DNA from: Hepsetus odoe
Taxonomy: Eukaryota > Chordata > Actinopteri > Characiformes > Hepsetidae
NCBI GenBank assembly: GCA_017165825.1
Contig: CM029393.1
Coordinates: forward strand, 4,773,468 to 4,837,467
Length of the DNA: 64,000 bases
Direction: 5' to 3'
Within the stretch, counting starts at the first letter, position 1; each line of letters begins with the position of its first letter. The notes under the pieces are model-generated. The model had not been told where the DNA came from. It saw nothing but the letters and a program-made list of their open reading frames with translations, and did no database searches. Made by a program: the position numbers and the translations under genes. Shown here one piece after another: positions 22,206 to 33,654 of the stretch.

Positions 22206-24349
22206 ACAGACCAGGAATCATAACCTTGTCACTCCAGCGTATACATCACGTTATTGCCGTTGTCACATTTCCTGGCATGCACAGCCCTTTGTTTGACAAA
22301 GGCTCTCAGCTTTGACCAGCAGGGACATTTTTTTTTTTTTTATCTGTATGTACACTTTTTCGTCCCATGGGCAACTCCAGAATTCGACTGAAAGTGAACA
22401 GTTAAAAAAAAAAAAAAAAAAAAAGAAACAAAAAAAGATGATGGAAACAAAAATTGCACCAAGCTAGCTTTTTCTATCTACAGACACAGACTTGACCCAG
22501 GATGCACAAATCTCCAGGTTTGGACATTATGAACGGGGAGGGAGGGGAATAAAGAGCCATCAACACTAAACAATGAGAGTTCTCCAAAGACTTTCCACTT
22601 GATGTGCATGCGTCCACTTAAAACTGCTTTTAGGAAAAAAAAAACAAAAAAAGTAGTTAAAAACATTTTTTTCTATTTACAGTCTCAGTCAGGCTCTGCT
22701 GCTGAGGAGAAATGGCTTCGTAAAGCTCTCAGACCCTCAGCCAGTCTGTAATAATTAATGAAGGAACTGACCCCTAGTGAACAATTTCAAAATATTTTTT
22801 TTGCCTAGCTTTTAAATATAAAACTTAGAACTTGCAGCTTGTTTGACTACTGCTAAAAGTAGCTGACTACAAAAATGACCAATGTTTTGCCATTCAGGTA
22901 AAGTGAATTGAACACAATGGATCTAACTAGCGACAAAATGCTCCACAGACCACAAATCTACGATTCAGACAGAACGGTAGGCGTTTGAGGAGCACAAAAT
23001 GCACAATGCAGCTGGTAGAATAGACTTTCTGACCAGATTTTATTTATTTTTTTAATATATATATATATCTATATATGAACACAAAAAAAAAAAAATCATG
23101 GCATTAAATATCAAATCAGAGGTCAAGAGCCATTAACTGCTGGAATAAACTCAAACATGGTACCAGAGTTTGGTTTATCCAGACTTTTACTTTGGACTCC
23201 TATTTGTGATATATACAACCTTTATGGCTTCTTTCTATAACCAGACAAGCTCCTGCCAGAAAAAAAAACAAAAAAACAAAACAAACAAAAAAGAAAAACA
23301 CAAAAAGAAAAAAGTTAATAGATTTAACTGGTACTGGCTGTTGAAGTAAAGATTAATGGCCACATCTAGCACTGAAACGAGACAGTAAGAGTACAATCAG
23401 TGATTCATCACTTTCAATGCTTAGTTATAAATGCGGGCTACTGAATTCAGCTGGGGTAAAAGAGGCACTCAATCACCTTGTAAATGTTTTTAACCAGTAA
23501 AAGACATAGATAAGTTCATTTTCTCTTTAAAATCAAGATACATTTTTATTTCTTTTCTTAAAAAAACAAAACATTACAAAAAATTCTGGTGACAAAAAAA
23601 AAGTTTTTAAACCATCATCTGTTGATTTAAAATTGAGACAACACACGGAAAAAAAACAAAAAAAAACCAAAAAAAAAAAACCCCTAACAAACACTCCACA
23701 ATGCCTGGCACAAAAGACTGAACCATTTCAAGATGCTCGTTTTGCTGAAGGTGTTCATCCATATGAAAAGCAAAGCCCTGTGTGTCCGGTAAACTTCAAT
23801 GAAATCAGGACCTCCTCAAACAAACACGTAGGCATCCTAAAGCACCCACTGAAGCCCGGACAAAGCAGTTAATGGAAAGAGCCAGAAGTGAACACGCCAA
23901 AGAAATGAATAGCACATAGTTCAAACCTCTAACATCTTTAATGAAACCACGGGGAAAAAACCTGTCAATTTTTAGTCTGGTTAATACTATCGGAAGATCC
24001 ACTAACGGACATGGAAATCAACAAGTGGTCAATGCTGCAGATGACATTTCAATAAGCGTGTTTAATCAAATGGTCGTATGATTTCTGTTCTGGTATTTAG
24101 AATGTCAACTTCGGTCAATCTGCTTCAGTGTGCTGGCTTCAGTTCATTTTCCCCACCACTACATTTTCTCCCCATCGCTGGCTCAAACCAGGTCACGGCA
24201 AAGCGACGCGTCCTGCTCCATTCAGTACAATACGCAAAAACTACGCTTAACAAGGCAAAGAATGGCGCACAAAGCCTTCATTTTAACACTTCCCATACAG
24301 TTACACTGCTTAAGGCTCTATCCCAACACACGCATTCTCTCTTTCACGC

Positions 24350-24377
24350 GCGCGCGCACACACACACACACACACAC
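24350..24377. repeat. (CG)n(CA)n microsatellite in the nucks1 3' UTR
   Basis: Alternating purine-pyrimidine run, CG units followed by CA units, a sequence type able to form Z-DNA. Confidence 0.85.
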
Positions 24378-25489
24378 GATATACACGCCAGGACTTTAAA
24401 CAGCCGTCCCAACATGAGATGATTTGGTGGGTTGGGGGGGGGGGAGAGAGAGAAGAAGAAGAAAAAAGAACAAATAAAACAATCAATTGGAACAATTTCA
24501 CTTAAAATAGCAAACTTACAAGGAGCAGTCTAACTACATAGTTTAAAAAAAAAAAAAAAAAAAAAGCATCCATTTTTTGTGACAGGTTTCCATAAAAAGG
24601 TGTAAATCAAGTGTTGAAGACAGATGTTGGCTAAAGTGACGGTATCTTGCCAAAACCAACCTCAACATGAAAACGAAATGTGAAGCAAACTTGATGCCGC
24701 TACAAAACAAACGCGTACAGTCAAAGCATGAATTTCATTGTGGGAACCCAGGTCAATGATCAAAGAAATGTGGTCATTGATCAGAACTGTGAAAACCCTA
24801 AAAAATAAAAAATTAATAAGTGATACTAAACAAGTAATAAATCTATGATGTATAGCAAATACTAGTCCTTTAGGTCACTTTTCAGCCCAATGAGCCTTTA
24901 AGCCACCTGTGTTTCCCCAATCCTGGCCTTGTGTGTTCCCTTGTACTAGACATTTTAGAGTATTTCCTGCAAACAGTGTCCAGAGCAAGGAAAACAGAGA
25001 GGGGCGGGGGGAGAAAAAAAAAACAAAAAAAACCCCATTCTGTGCATGGTTTCTCTGAGGCCGAGACTGAGAAACTCATTGAATGTGGGCAGACCACAAT
25101 AAAGCTGAACTTGGAAAAACTGATGAGAATTAGAGAGAATCGCAACACTGTAAGCTAATTACGGTCTTGAGTAGCCACCCATGATCGATTTGTGAGCTGA
25201 AACATGGGGAATCCTCAGTTTTGTATGGATAAATAAACCAAATCATTCACATTCTCCTGCGCATACATACATGTCAAAGTCTAATGTGTCCTGGGACAAT
25301 GCAGTTGATATGGAAATAAGGTTTAAAAAAAAAAAAAAAAGGAAAAAAGTTCAAACTATTGAGCCAGGTCACCACAGATTCTGGAAACAAAACCCTCAGA
25401 AAAAGGGAAATAAAGCAACGAGAGAAAGAAATGAGGGAGAGAATACAAGAGAGAAAAGGAGAGATGTGGGGTTGCCATTCAGAACCTGG

Positions 25490-25731
25490 CTAATCTTCCC
25501 CAGACGGAGCATCTTCTTCTGAACCGTCTTCCTCTTCGTCATCGTCCTCATCGTCAGGGACGTCTTCCTTCTTCTTGGTGGGGGGCGGCGAGTCCTTCTT
25601 TTCCACTTCATCCTCTTCTTCGTCCTCCACAGGGCTCTCAGGCTCCTCCTCTTCTTTGGGCGAGGATTTCTCCAGAGCTTTAGCTGCGCTGGGGCGACCC
25701 TTTCCCTTGCCCTTCATGGGACTCGGGGTGA
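25490..25731 (-). CDS. nucks1: nucks1 coding exon 8 (last)
   Basis: 242 bp from acceptor cactcacag to TAG at 25492-25490. Encodes VTPSPMKGKGKGRPS (GRP motif), an acidic/SP-rich tail and the conserved end DAPSGED. Confidence 0.95.
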
Positions 25732-26264
25732 CTGTGAGTGATATGAAAAGTCAGAATGAGTTTTACAAAGTAATTTTACTGTTGATTATTTTAACCATCC
25801 AGTTTGACTGAAGAACCTGGAACCAAAAATAATATATCATGGATACAGGAACAAAAACTACACTATACATGCTCATGAATCCAGACAGTCCTTCTATTGA
25901 GCGAGTTCAGCTAATCTGAAGAGCATCCATTACATATGATTGAACACTAACACCCTATAACATATATCATGAAAAATATCATGAACACAAATCACCATTA
26001 ATTATTTGTATGGCTTTAAACTGAAGCTCAACAAAACAAAAAGTGATGCCTACCTGTGGCCTTTAGCCTGGGCTTGGGTGACTTCTTCTCCTTTTTCTCC
26101 ACTTTCCGTCCTCTAGGGGCTATTTTCTTGACCTTCTTTTTTGCACGGCCATAATCACTGTCATCGTCATCATCTACCATGAAGTCTTCATCACTGCCAG
26201 ACTCTTCTACAAAATAAAAAGTAATTTTCTGTACAACCATTCAGCAAGTCTACCTTAAACCTTG

Positions 26265-26305
<41 letters not shown>

Positions 26306-29300
26306 ATTCATCCCATTGCCAGTCAATAGGGTTTAGTGATCGCTAAGTGGTTTTAAAAAAAAAAAGCCTTTTTTGTGACCCTAGAATGCCATGATGAAAT
26401 ATTAGCCTCTGGCTATTCATCACCATGTACTACAGTTATTTAAAAAAATAAATAAATCAAACACACACACTACTGGGCAGGTTTGCTACAGCACTGGTTA
26501 TTTTAACCCCCAATTATTACCTGAAATTGGATCTGGTCATTTACAGGCATCGAGATGTATTCAAAAAACATTACCTCATTTATAAGGGTTAACACAATTA
26601 GTTCATTTTATTAGTTTCACTTCATGCTGGTCAAATGAATCCGGCCTCATATTCAAACTCACACACTGAATCCCAAAAGGCGTCTATTCATTTTTATGAA
26701 ATCCAACCTGTAACTGTAGAATGAATCACCACTACATCATTCCCACTATGAACACACCAGTTCATGATCATTGCGCTAGTCATTTCAGAAAACAAACAGA
26801 GAAAGGAAAAAGAATTTCATGTATAAAGCAAGCACTGATGGCTCTTTTTCACGCAAATGAATCATTCAGCTTGGTTCTCACAAAGCTGCAAAGTGTTCTC
26901 TCCACTGCAGCATGCTTAGACTGATTTAAGATGATTTTTCTTCAAAGGGGGAACATGTGCAACACTGGTCGAATCTGGAACCAGAACTGGAAGGTAATGC
27001 TTTGAATTAACCAGAAAATAAAGCAGATGATTTACTTTGGAAGCAAAGGTCTTTGGTCTTTAGTATATTCCCCTCATACCTTTCCCTCAAAACTGAATTT
27101 AAACAATGTCAACATGCACCAAAATATTAACCCATAATACTACTCCAATAATAACGTTCACCAAAAATATTATCCAATAATACTACCATTTCATTTGCCC
27201 CAGCGCTAATGTTCAGGTAAATTGGCAACACAAAGCAGTTTTATGGTGAAAAAGGTTCTTACATTAGATCAATAACAGACCCTTGAGAAGAAGGGAACGA
27301 GTTTGTAGAACCCAGGCAGTAAATTGGGATAATCTTTTATCGCCCTTAAATGACAGCATTTCTCAGTTTGGAAACCCTAGCACTGTGTGAAACGTGTTTA
27401 TTCAAGAACGGATTGGACTCAATATTGCTCTGCCTCTTTAGGTTTTGAATTACAGTTACTCATCACTGCCCACTGCTGGAGACTTCCGCCTTCAAATATG
27501 AAAAAACTGAAAAGGAGCAAAGGACTTTTAAGGTACAGATGATGTCCCACCATAATCCCAGTGAACTTACGGTCCATAAAAGCTTGCTCCTCTTCATCTT
27601 TATCCTCATCCTCACTTCCTCCAGCTCCTAGCAGGATCTCTCTCTGTTTGGATGCAGCCTTAGAGGCAGCTTGCCTCACCTGCCTTGGCTTCCTGCTCAC
27701 TTCTCTGTCCTCATCACTATCATCTTTGAATGACACACACATACATAACGGTCAGACAAAAGTGTGACTGATTCACTATCTACAAATTCATTCTCTCTCT
27801 TTATTAGCTTTGGCCAAAATCCAATTCAGTATCATAAAAAAAAAAAACAAAAAAAAACTGCAGCTGACACCTCACCTCAGTTGCTGCCAAAATACATAAC
27901 GTTAAGTGCATTCTCTAAGTGCATAATCTCTACCAATGGGTATTTTGTATTCACCTGAATTCAAACTGTTAAGATTTATTGGTTAAAACTTTTAAAGCAA
28001 GTCTATCCAAGTCTGATTAAAAGACCATTTTTAACAAAAGAACTAGTTTACTTTTGTCAGGGAGGCCAAAAAGGTAAATTCCTCCGAATTCACAAAATCA
28101 GTTTAATTGTGTCCAATACAGTGACGTCACTGGGGTTGGGGTTACTGGACAGGTTGCCAGTCCACTGTAGGGCAAACATCAGGGCTGAACAAAATATTCT
28201 CTGTTAATCACCATCATAGTATCAGTCTATTATATATGGATACCACAGAAATCCAAAGTGTGCAGATAAGCCAGTGTTTTTGATTGTAACACATGCTCAT
28301 GCATATTTGTTCATTCATAATTTGATTGAGAAATCATGATGTGTTGGTTTTGCGACATTACGAAAGCTATCGATAAGTTTCCATATCAGGACTGTATGGA
28401 CTCAGAGTGAACTGTATCCAGAGACTTTAACAAGATTTACAGATTTCATAGCTTAAAATGGCGATTACACGTACCCTTTAATATATTAAAAATGATCGCA
28501 ATCACAAAATATAGCTTTATTATCATAATACTGATATTTTGACCATATTGCGCAGCCCCCGCATGAAAAATCAGCAGACAGTGTCACATTTGGACCAATT
28601 CAGCATTTGGATCCGTGTCTTAAGCTTCCGTTTCCACTTTATTAAAGCATTTTTTTAAAATTGCCGTATAAAAGTACCATGCTAAACACAATTCATGTTT
28701 CAGGGTCCCAAATGAATGCTTAAGCCACAAGCTGATGTTAGTCTCACTTTGTCCACATTTATCCCTAAAGGCTGCATTAAGATCATTTGCAACCGACCTG
28801 AATCTCGTTTCCTCTTCAGTGACCTTTTGCCAGCTTTCTCCACCTTGCCCTTCTTCCCCTTCTTTCCGCTTTTAGCTTCATAATCGCTTCCTCCATCTTC
28901 CTCCTCCTCTTCTCCAAAGTCATTGTCTTCATCACTTCCAAAGTCATCTGACAAGCAACATTCAAATGTAACTTCTGTGTCAGACCTTTAAACCAACTGA
29001 GTATAATTAAAACAAAAACTCACCTGCTGAATCATTTTTGGATTTGGAAAGTTTGTCATCCGAGTCTTCACTGAAAAGAAAAATCCACAGGCATGAGCTA
29101 CAAATTACTACGAGAGCTGGATTTGATATTGAAACTATGGCTAAGTGCAGCCTGTATAGTGAGAATTATTAAGCACTTATGTGGGTCAAATGCAGGAAGT
29201 GGATTTCGAAGACTCATAATCTGGCACACCATTAACAGAATTAGTGCTGGAAACGCTGTCCGCTCAAACTGGCATTAAACTAACAACACTGGGTGATCAA

Positions 29301-32300
29301 TTAAACAATGTGCTTAAGCACGGTTACTTGTGAATACAGGGGTGTTACACGAAAGAAAGACCATCACCTCTCTTCCTTTGAGTTCTTGGTCTTCTTGTGC
29401 TTGATTTCACGTGGGGCTGCACGCACCTTCTTGGGCTTTTCAGAGTCTCTCTCATACTCTTCTGGAAAAAATGCAAGCAAAACATTTAACTTGGAGTAGC
29501 AGAAGGCACCCATGCAGCAAAGTCAACCAAAACTGGTTGTGGAATTAGCCGTGAGTTTTTGACTTGAGAACGTGAGTGAGAGAGTCTTCTGACAGTGCAA
29601 AAAACTTTACTTCCCTGTTCAAATCACATCAAGTACACATGACCTTGAGGGGTGTTCTTGCATTTTTAAATGAATGATTTATTTAGTTTTATTATTCACT
29701 TTTTTTTTTGTTAGACGTTTATTTTATCTGATTATTGTCAACGAAATGTGGAGACGTTATTTGTCTTGACGCCAACGGTTAACTCTGAATTCATGCGTCA
29801 AGTCAAACTCTACTCATTTATCAGCTCAAATGAAATGAATAGTTTACAGATTTTTTTTTTTAAGAATAAACACTGAACCAGGGTCAACCAATATAAAAAT
29901 GTTCAAAACCAATTTCAAACAAGAGAGGTTTGGGTCTGTTTGATTTTTCTTCCTGTTTCTGATTAAATACTTTTTTTTTTTTTTTAATAAACAGTTTTAA
30001 AATTCCAACTGGCTTATAAATCCAAAAAATATCAATTCTTTTTAAACTGCATTTGATATTGTTGCCACTTATTTCCAGCTCCCCTATGAAGGCTAAAATA
30101 ATAAAAACAAAAATTGACCTTTCAGAAACTAAACATCATGTTCAGAGCACTGTAATCCAATAGGATACATAAAACTGGTTTGCTGAAATGAAGTCTCAAG
30201 TGGGACGTTACCTCCATCATCAGATTCATTGAACTGTGAATAATTCACCACCTTCCGGTTCCTGTAAAGTGAGCAAAATTAATTTTTGTTAAAAACAGAA
30301 ATTTGGAGGAAATGGAAAGAGCTTTGAAGCCAATGGCGTGGTAAAGAAGCAGACTGTCAGACTACAAGAGCCTGTTGAACATACCTACGTACCATTAGCT
30401 TAATTAACGGCTGTCAAAACAGCTCTTCAATTACCATTTCAATGAGGGCTTTATTAAAAGTTAAGCTGTGGCCTATTTAGAAACTCTTGCCAAATAACGC
30501 CTTTCAACATACACGATTAAGCACAAGCTACTTAGACAGGAAAGATATTAGGCCCAAAATAAGAAAGTCAGAACAACCGTGGGTCAAAATGAACAAGAAA
30601 AAAGCCTTTCCCCCTTTAAACAAACGTGTCTAATTTCTAGGTCTTGTCTCCAGGTGTACAAATGTGGACAAAAGGTTGCCAGATATAGCACATGGGAGAC
30701 CCAGGACAGAATGCTATAATACTGTAACCTAAACTGTGTCCTCTCCATTGTTTCGGCAATGTGAGGGACACTGTCCTCCTCAAACACTGCTTTTCACTTC
30801 ATTTTTCTGTCTCCATTCCTGGGACTTCTTAAAAAAACAAAAATGCATCCCAAGTGCAAAACATTAAAGCACAACTGCTTTGGTCCTGCTTGAGTAAATG
30901 AAGTTGCATCACATCCGGCCCAATACAGGTGAAACCGAGCCACCGTGACAAACCCCTTTAACACGGGGGTTATATTACAGGGAAGAGGATAGCCACTGCG
31001 TTTTCCTCGTCCACTGCAACCTACTTCTGCAACACCACTACACTACTTGTTTCTGCCTTGCTGGTATAGAAATGAGTGGCAGAAAGCCCAGCTGGAGGAA
31101 GAGAGAGAGCAGCAGGACACCACTCATGATGGGGGAAGGGTGCTGCCAACCCCCTTCACAACCAGGTCTTCACGTACATTCCACGGGAGCTTGTGCTGCC
31201 TGCATTTAAAGGGAATTCCTCTTTTCAAAACATTGGAAAATTAACTCATTAAGAAGCAAAGTTCATACTGGTGATGATATGAACTGGACATGTCAGGGTT
31301 ATGTGGAATGGTTTCAATACATTGCCAGTGGACTGGAAACCATTACAATGTAGAATCAGTTCTTCTTTAATAGACAAAAAAAAAAAAGTGCACATTAAAA
31401 TATATTCTGGTTGGGGCACAACAAATTGTAGAACTGTAATACCCATTGTGTCCTTTACCATCCCATGTGAAATTCAGAAAACACTAGTCTCTTCCCTGGT
31501 TGTCATGGATAGCAAAATCTGACATTTTCCATTCCCTCTCCATGTGTCATATGCACTACTGCTGAAATGTGATCACGTGCAGCAGAACAAGATCACCGCT
31601 TTTAAATATAAAAGAAATCAGTAGCGTGTGCTGTTCTTGTCCTACATTACAGATTCTGCCTCAGAATTTAAAAAAAAATTAAACCTTTTCATTATAAAGG
31701 AGACACAATAATGTACAGCTGGCCTGACCCCAGCTGCAGGTTAGATTTCTGATACAATCTTTAAAAGATGCACATGCAAAAAGGGGCGTGGTTCTCGGCG
31801 ACACGCCCCTCCGCCGTCTGACGTCACGCACAAACGTTAACGTAGGAAGACGCAGCAGAGATTTCTCTCCTTTAAAAAAAAAAAAAAAAATCCCTCACAG
31901 GCCCCCGTGGATGAGCGCCCCCTCCATTGTTTCTGAAAGGGCGTCGAAAAAAAAAATATATATATATATATTTATATATATACTCCTCTAAGGAGCACGT
32001 CTGCATAGGAACACTGGGGCCTACAAATATATATATAAATAAATAAAAAACTAATAAATAAATAAGTCAGCCAGCCAATGGCGTTGCAGTTCCAGTTGTG
32101 GGGTCTTTATCACCACCTTGCCAGGATGAATGGGAGGCCATGTTCTCTTTGCTGGGTTTTTGCCACTGAGCCGAGCTGATCACGTTTTCATTGTCTGGCA
32201 TTTCTCCATCCCCATCCCTCCATCTCCATGTGCGCGGTAGTGGGGCTGTATATGCGGCCGTTCCCCCTCAGACCGGGGGCTACAGGAGGCACGAGAAGAA

Positions 32301-32596
32301 GAGCGCGCGCAAAAAAAAAAGAAAAAAAAAAAAAAAGAAGAAAAAAAATTCCACCTCCCCTCCCCAAACACAACCGAAAAATAAAACTGCAAAACCCGGG
32401 GCGAGACTGCATGCAAAACAGCGCGCAGAGGCTGAGACTGAGGTCGGAACAGTGAAACACAGCGCGGGCTGTTGTGCAAGGAGGGAAAGCAGGCTGAGCA
32501 TTAATGCACACCAAACAAACTCACAGGAGTTACATGCAATGAAGCCCCTCTGGGAGGAGGACACATCAAACACACGTACCTCACTGGTCTTGACAT
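25490..32596 (-). CDS. nucks1: Nuclear casein kinase and cyclin-dependent kinase substrate 1, eight coding exons
   Basis: NUCKS1 is a vertebrate chromatin-associated phosphoprotein implicated in transcription and homologous recombination repair, related to RAD51AP1. Coding exons are 32596-32580, 30261-30212, 29461-29368, 29070-29024, 28947-28798, 27723-27571, 26206-26054 and 25731-25490. All introns are GT-AG and the frame joins throughout: 906 bp, 301 residues against 243 in human. The N-terminus MSRPVRNRKVVNYSQF, the AASKAASKQRE block, the KPRLKATVTPSP DNA-binding region, and the C-terminus EDAPSGED match human NUCKS1 almost exactly. The body alternates acidic (D/E) and lysine-rich stretches with SP sites suited to CDKs. 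The extra length is largely exon 5, which looks like a copy of exon 7. The promoter is CpG-rich. Confidence 0.95.
25732..26053 (-). other. nucks1 intron 7
   Basis: Short AT-rich intron; nothing else seen. Confidence 0.8.
26054..26206 (-). CDS. nucks1: nucks1 coding exon 7
   Basis: 153 bp, phase 1 at both ends. Encodes ESGSDEDFMVDDDDDSDYG, a basic stretch, KVEKKEKKSPKPRLKAT, matching the human exon closely. The donor is ACAG|GTAGGC. Confidence 0.94.
26207..27570 (-). other. nucks1 intron 6
   Basis: Contains a poly-A tract at 26269-26301 (plus strand) and otherwise unique sequence. Confidence 0.8.
27571..27723 (-). CDS. nucks1: nucks1 coding exon 6
   Basis: 153 bp, phase 1 at both ends. Encodes SDEDREVSRKPRQVRQ, then the hallmark AASKAASKQRE and an acidic GSEDEDKDEEEQ segment. 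The donor is GACC|GTAAGT. Confidence 0.93.
27724..28797 (-). other. nucks1 intron 5
   Basis: Holds a short SINE-B-tail fragment at about 28119-28180 and the MITE-like unit 28181-28558 directly next to it. Confidence 0.75.
28181..28558. mobile_element. Diverged MITE related to the unit at 55-351
   Basis: Opens with AGGGCTGAAC and closes with GCGCAGCCCC, imperfect inverted ends matching the 'agggctgggc' type. The interior is AT-rich and non-coding. Confidence 0.45.
28798..28947 (-). CDS. nucks1: nucks1 coding exon 5
   Basis: 150 bp, phase 1 at both ends, acceptor gcttgtcag and donor TCAG|GTCGGT. Encodes DDFGSDEDNDFG, an E run, SDYEAKSGKKGKKGKVEK and a KRKR patch. I find no counterpart in human NUCKS1 as recalled. 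Its order of motifs mirrors exon 7. Confidence 0.85.
29024..29070 (-). CDS. nucks1: nucks1 coding exon 4
   Basis: 47 bp (SEDSDDKLSKSKNDSA) between acceptor ttcttttcag and donor GCAG|GTGAGT. The opening SEDS is shared with human. Confidence 0.88.
29368..29461 (-). CDS. nucks1: nucks1 coding exon 3
   Basis: 94 bp from acceptor ttttttccag to donor GAG|AG-GTGATG. Lysine-rich (EKPKKVRAAPREIKHKK), aligned with the human KKIRSSPREAK region. Confidence 0.9.
29462..30211 (-). other. nucks1 intron 2
   Basis: AT-rich with T runs at 29700-29709 and 29970-29985; no coding or transposon sequence recognised. Confidence 0.75.
30212..30261 (-). CDS. nucks1: nucks1 coding exon 2
   Basis: 50 bp encoding RNRKVVNYSQFNESDDG, between acceptor ctttacag and donor GGAG|GTAACG. 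This is the part shared with RAD51AP1. Confidence 0.92.
30262..32579 (-). other. nucks1 intron 1
   Basis: The largest nucks1 intron. Contains a 47-bp block (31409-31455) shared with the Tc1 element at 36.1 kb, a CpG-rich patch with a GC-box hairpin and CRE (31782-31826), AT-repeat tracts (about 31955-31985 and 32025-32060), and a purine tract at 32310-32349. Confidence 0.8.
31782..31826. promoter_or_regulatory. Inverted GC/CACCC boxes plus full CRE in nucks1 intron 1
   Basis: AGGGGCGTG (31782-31790) is repeated in inverted form as CACGCCCCT (31802-31810) around an 11-bp loop. The palindrome TGACGTCA, a consensus CREB/ATF site, follows at 31819-31826. Known Sp/KLF and CREB site types in CpG-rich DNA suggest an intronic enhancer or alternative promoter; this is inference. 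Confidence 0.45.
32580..32596 (-). CDS. nucks1: nucks1 coding exon 1
   Basis: Only 17 coding bases (MSRPV plus AG of the Arg codon), ending at donor AG|GTACGT. 5' UTR precedes it to about 32.8 kb. Confidence 0.9.
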
Positions 32597-32789
32597 GTTT
32601 TTGCAGGTTTAAACGGAAGCCAAAAAATAAGCAAGAAAATAAAAAAGCAAAAGGAGGCTCGTTTTGTTCACCAGACGAAGAAGCGACGTCGCTTAAAAAA
32701 AATTAAAAAATGTCCGACCCCCTTTCCCAGCCGTGAACCTAAAAGAGTACAAAAATACGTCTCCGTGCTGTTGAGGGACTCAGGTTTTA

Positions 32790-33045
32790 ATTTAATTTGA
32801 ATTTGTACCCTCAGCCACTCAAAATGGTGAATAAAACAAACTGAAACTGCAGCCCTCGCGCAACCAAACCCCCTCGAGCGGTGGGCGCGGCTATTGGCTA
32901 AAGTCCCGCCCACTCTTGGCAACGCGACGCTACCATTGGGTAATTTGAACGCGCATTCGTCTCTCCCATTGCCCACCTCTCTTGTCCGTCCAAGAAAACC
33001 TCGTTCTCCCCGCCCTCTCCCTCCCCCCTCCTTTGGGCGGTTAGG
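32790..33045 (-). promoter_or_regulatory. nucks1: nucks1 CpG-rich promoter
   Basis: Minus-strand CCAAT boxes at 32893-32897 and 32935-32939 flank a GC/E2F-like 'cccgccca' at 32905-32912 and an RFX half-site-like 'ttggcaacg'. There is no TATA box. The position, 200-350 bp upstream of the ATG, fits a housekeeping promoter. Confidence 0.6.
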
Positions 33046-33654
33046 TTGAAGAGACACTGCTTAGAAAACAAAAAGAGGCCCAGATTGGAAGAGAGCGCCC
33101 CGGTTTGGGAGCAAAATAGGTTATATTCTGTACATACTGGAGACGGAGGTTTAGGAGAGACAGGAATTTGAAAAATGAAAGGTTTGAGAGATCGAATCAA
33201 ACGAGTCGATCGGTTCGGAAAAATGATCCGATCTTAGGAAGCGGTCGAAACACTGACACAGCGACACCTGGTGGTCACTTCAGTACACTTCATTTATTAT
33301 GGTTGATTCTTTACTTTCTTTCACTAAATACATTCAGCGAACAGTCCAGAGTTTTCTACTTTGTTGTTTGTATGCTTTGTATGCATGTCATGACGTGTCT
33401 ACACCAAACATATATTGGCAGGTATATATTACATATAGTATACAGTCATGTGAAAAAATTAGGACACCCCATAAAAGCCTGTGTGTGTTGTAACATTCTT
33501 GGACATGTGGATATTTAATCTCAATTTTAACAACACTGGGAGAGTCAAGTAATATAATTGAACAATTAATCGTGAAGAAAAGTCTTTTCAAAATTGTAAT
33601 TGTTTAAAAATGCTATTTTTGGTGAGGAATAAATTAAGACACCCCCACCTTTAT

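Larger units (their letters stand above)
22180..25489 (-). other. nucks1: nucks1 3' UTR, about 3.3 kb
   Basis: A minus-strand AATAAA at 22205-22200 marks the likely mRNA end. The whole stretch back to the stop is free of recognised transposons, although those are dense elsewhere. It carries many U runs (plus-strand poly-A at 22404-22423, 23249-23310, 23650-23680, 24544-24565, 25013-25031) and a (CA/CG)n tract. A long 3' UTR is typical of NUCKS1. Confidence 0.65.

Noticed and set aside
25396..25811. Other frames across nucks1 exon 8, rich in Ser or Arg/Pro
   Set aside because: Out-of-frame readings of the acidic GAG/GAT repeats of the true exon.
32191..32706. 171-codon plus-strand frame over the start of nucks1
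   Set aside because: It is the antisense of nucks1 exon 1 and of a purine/poly-A tract; lysine runs come from the A-rich repeat.
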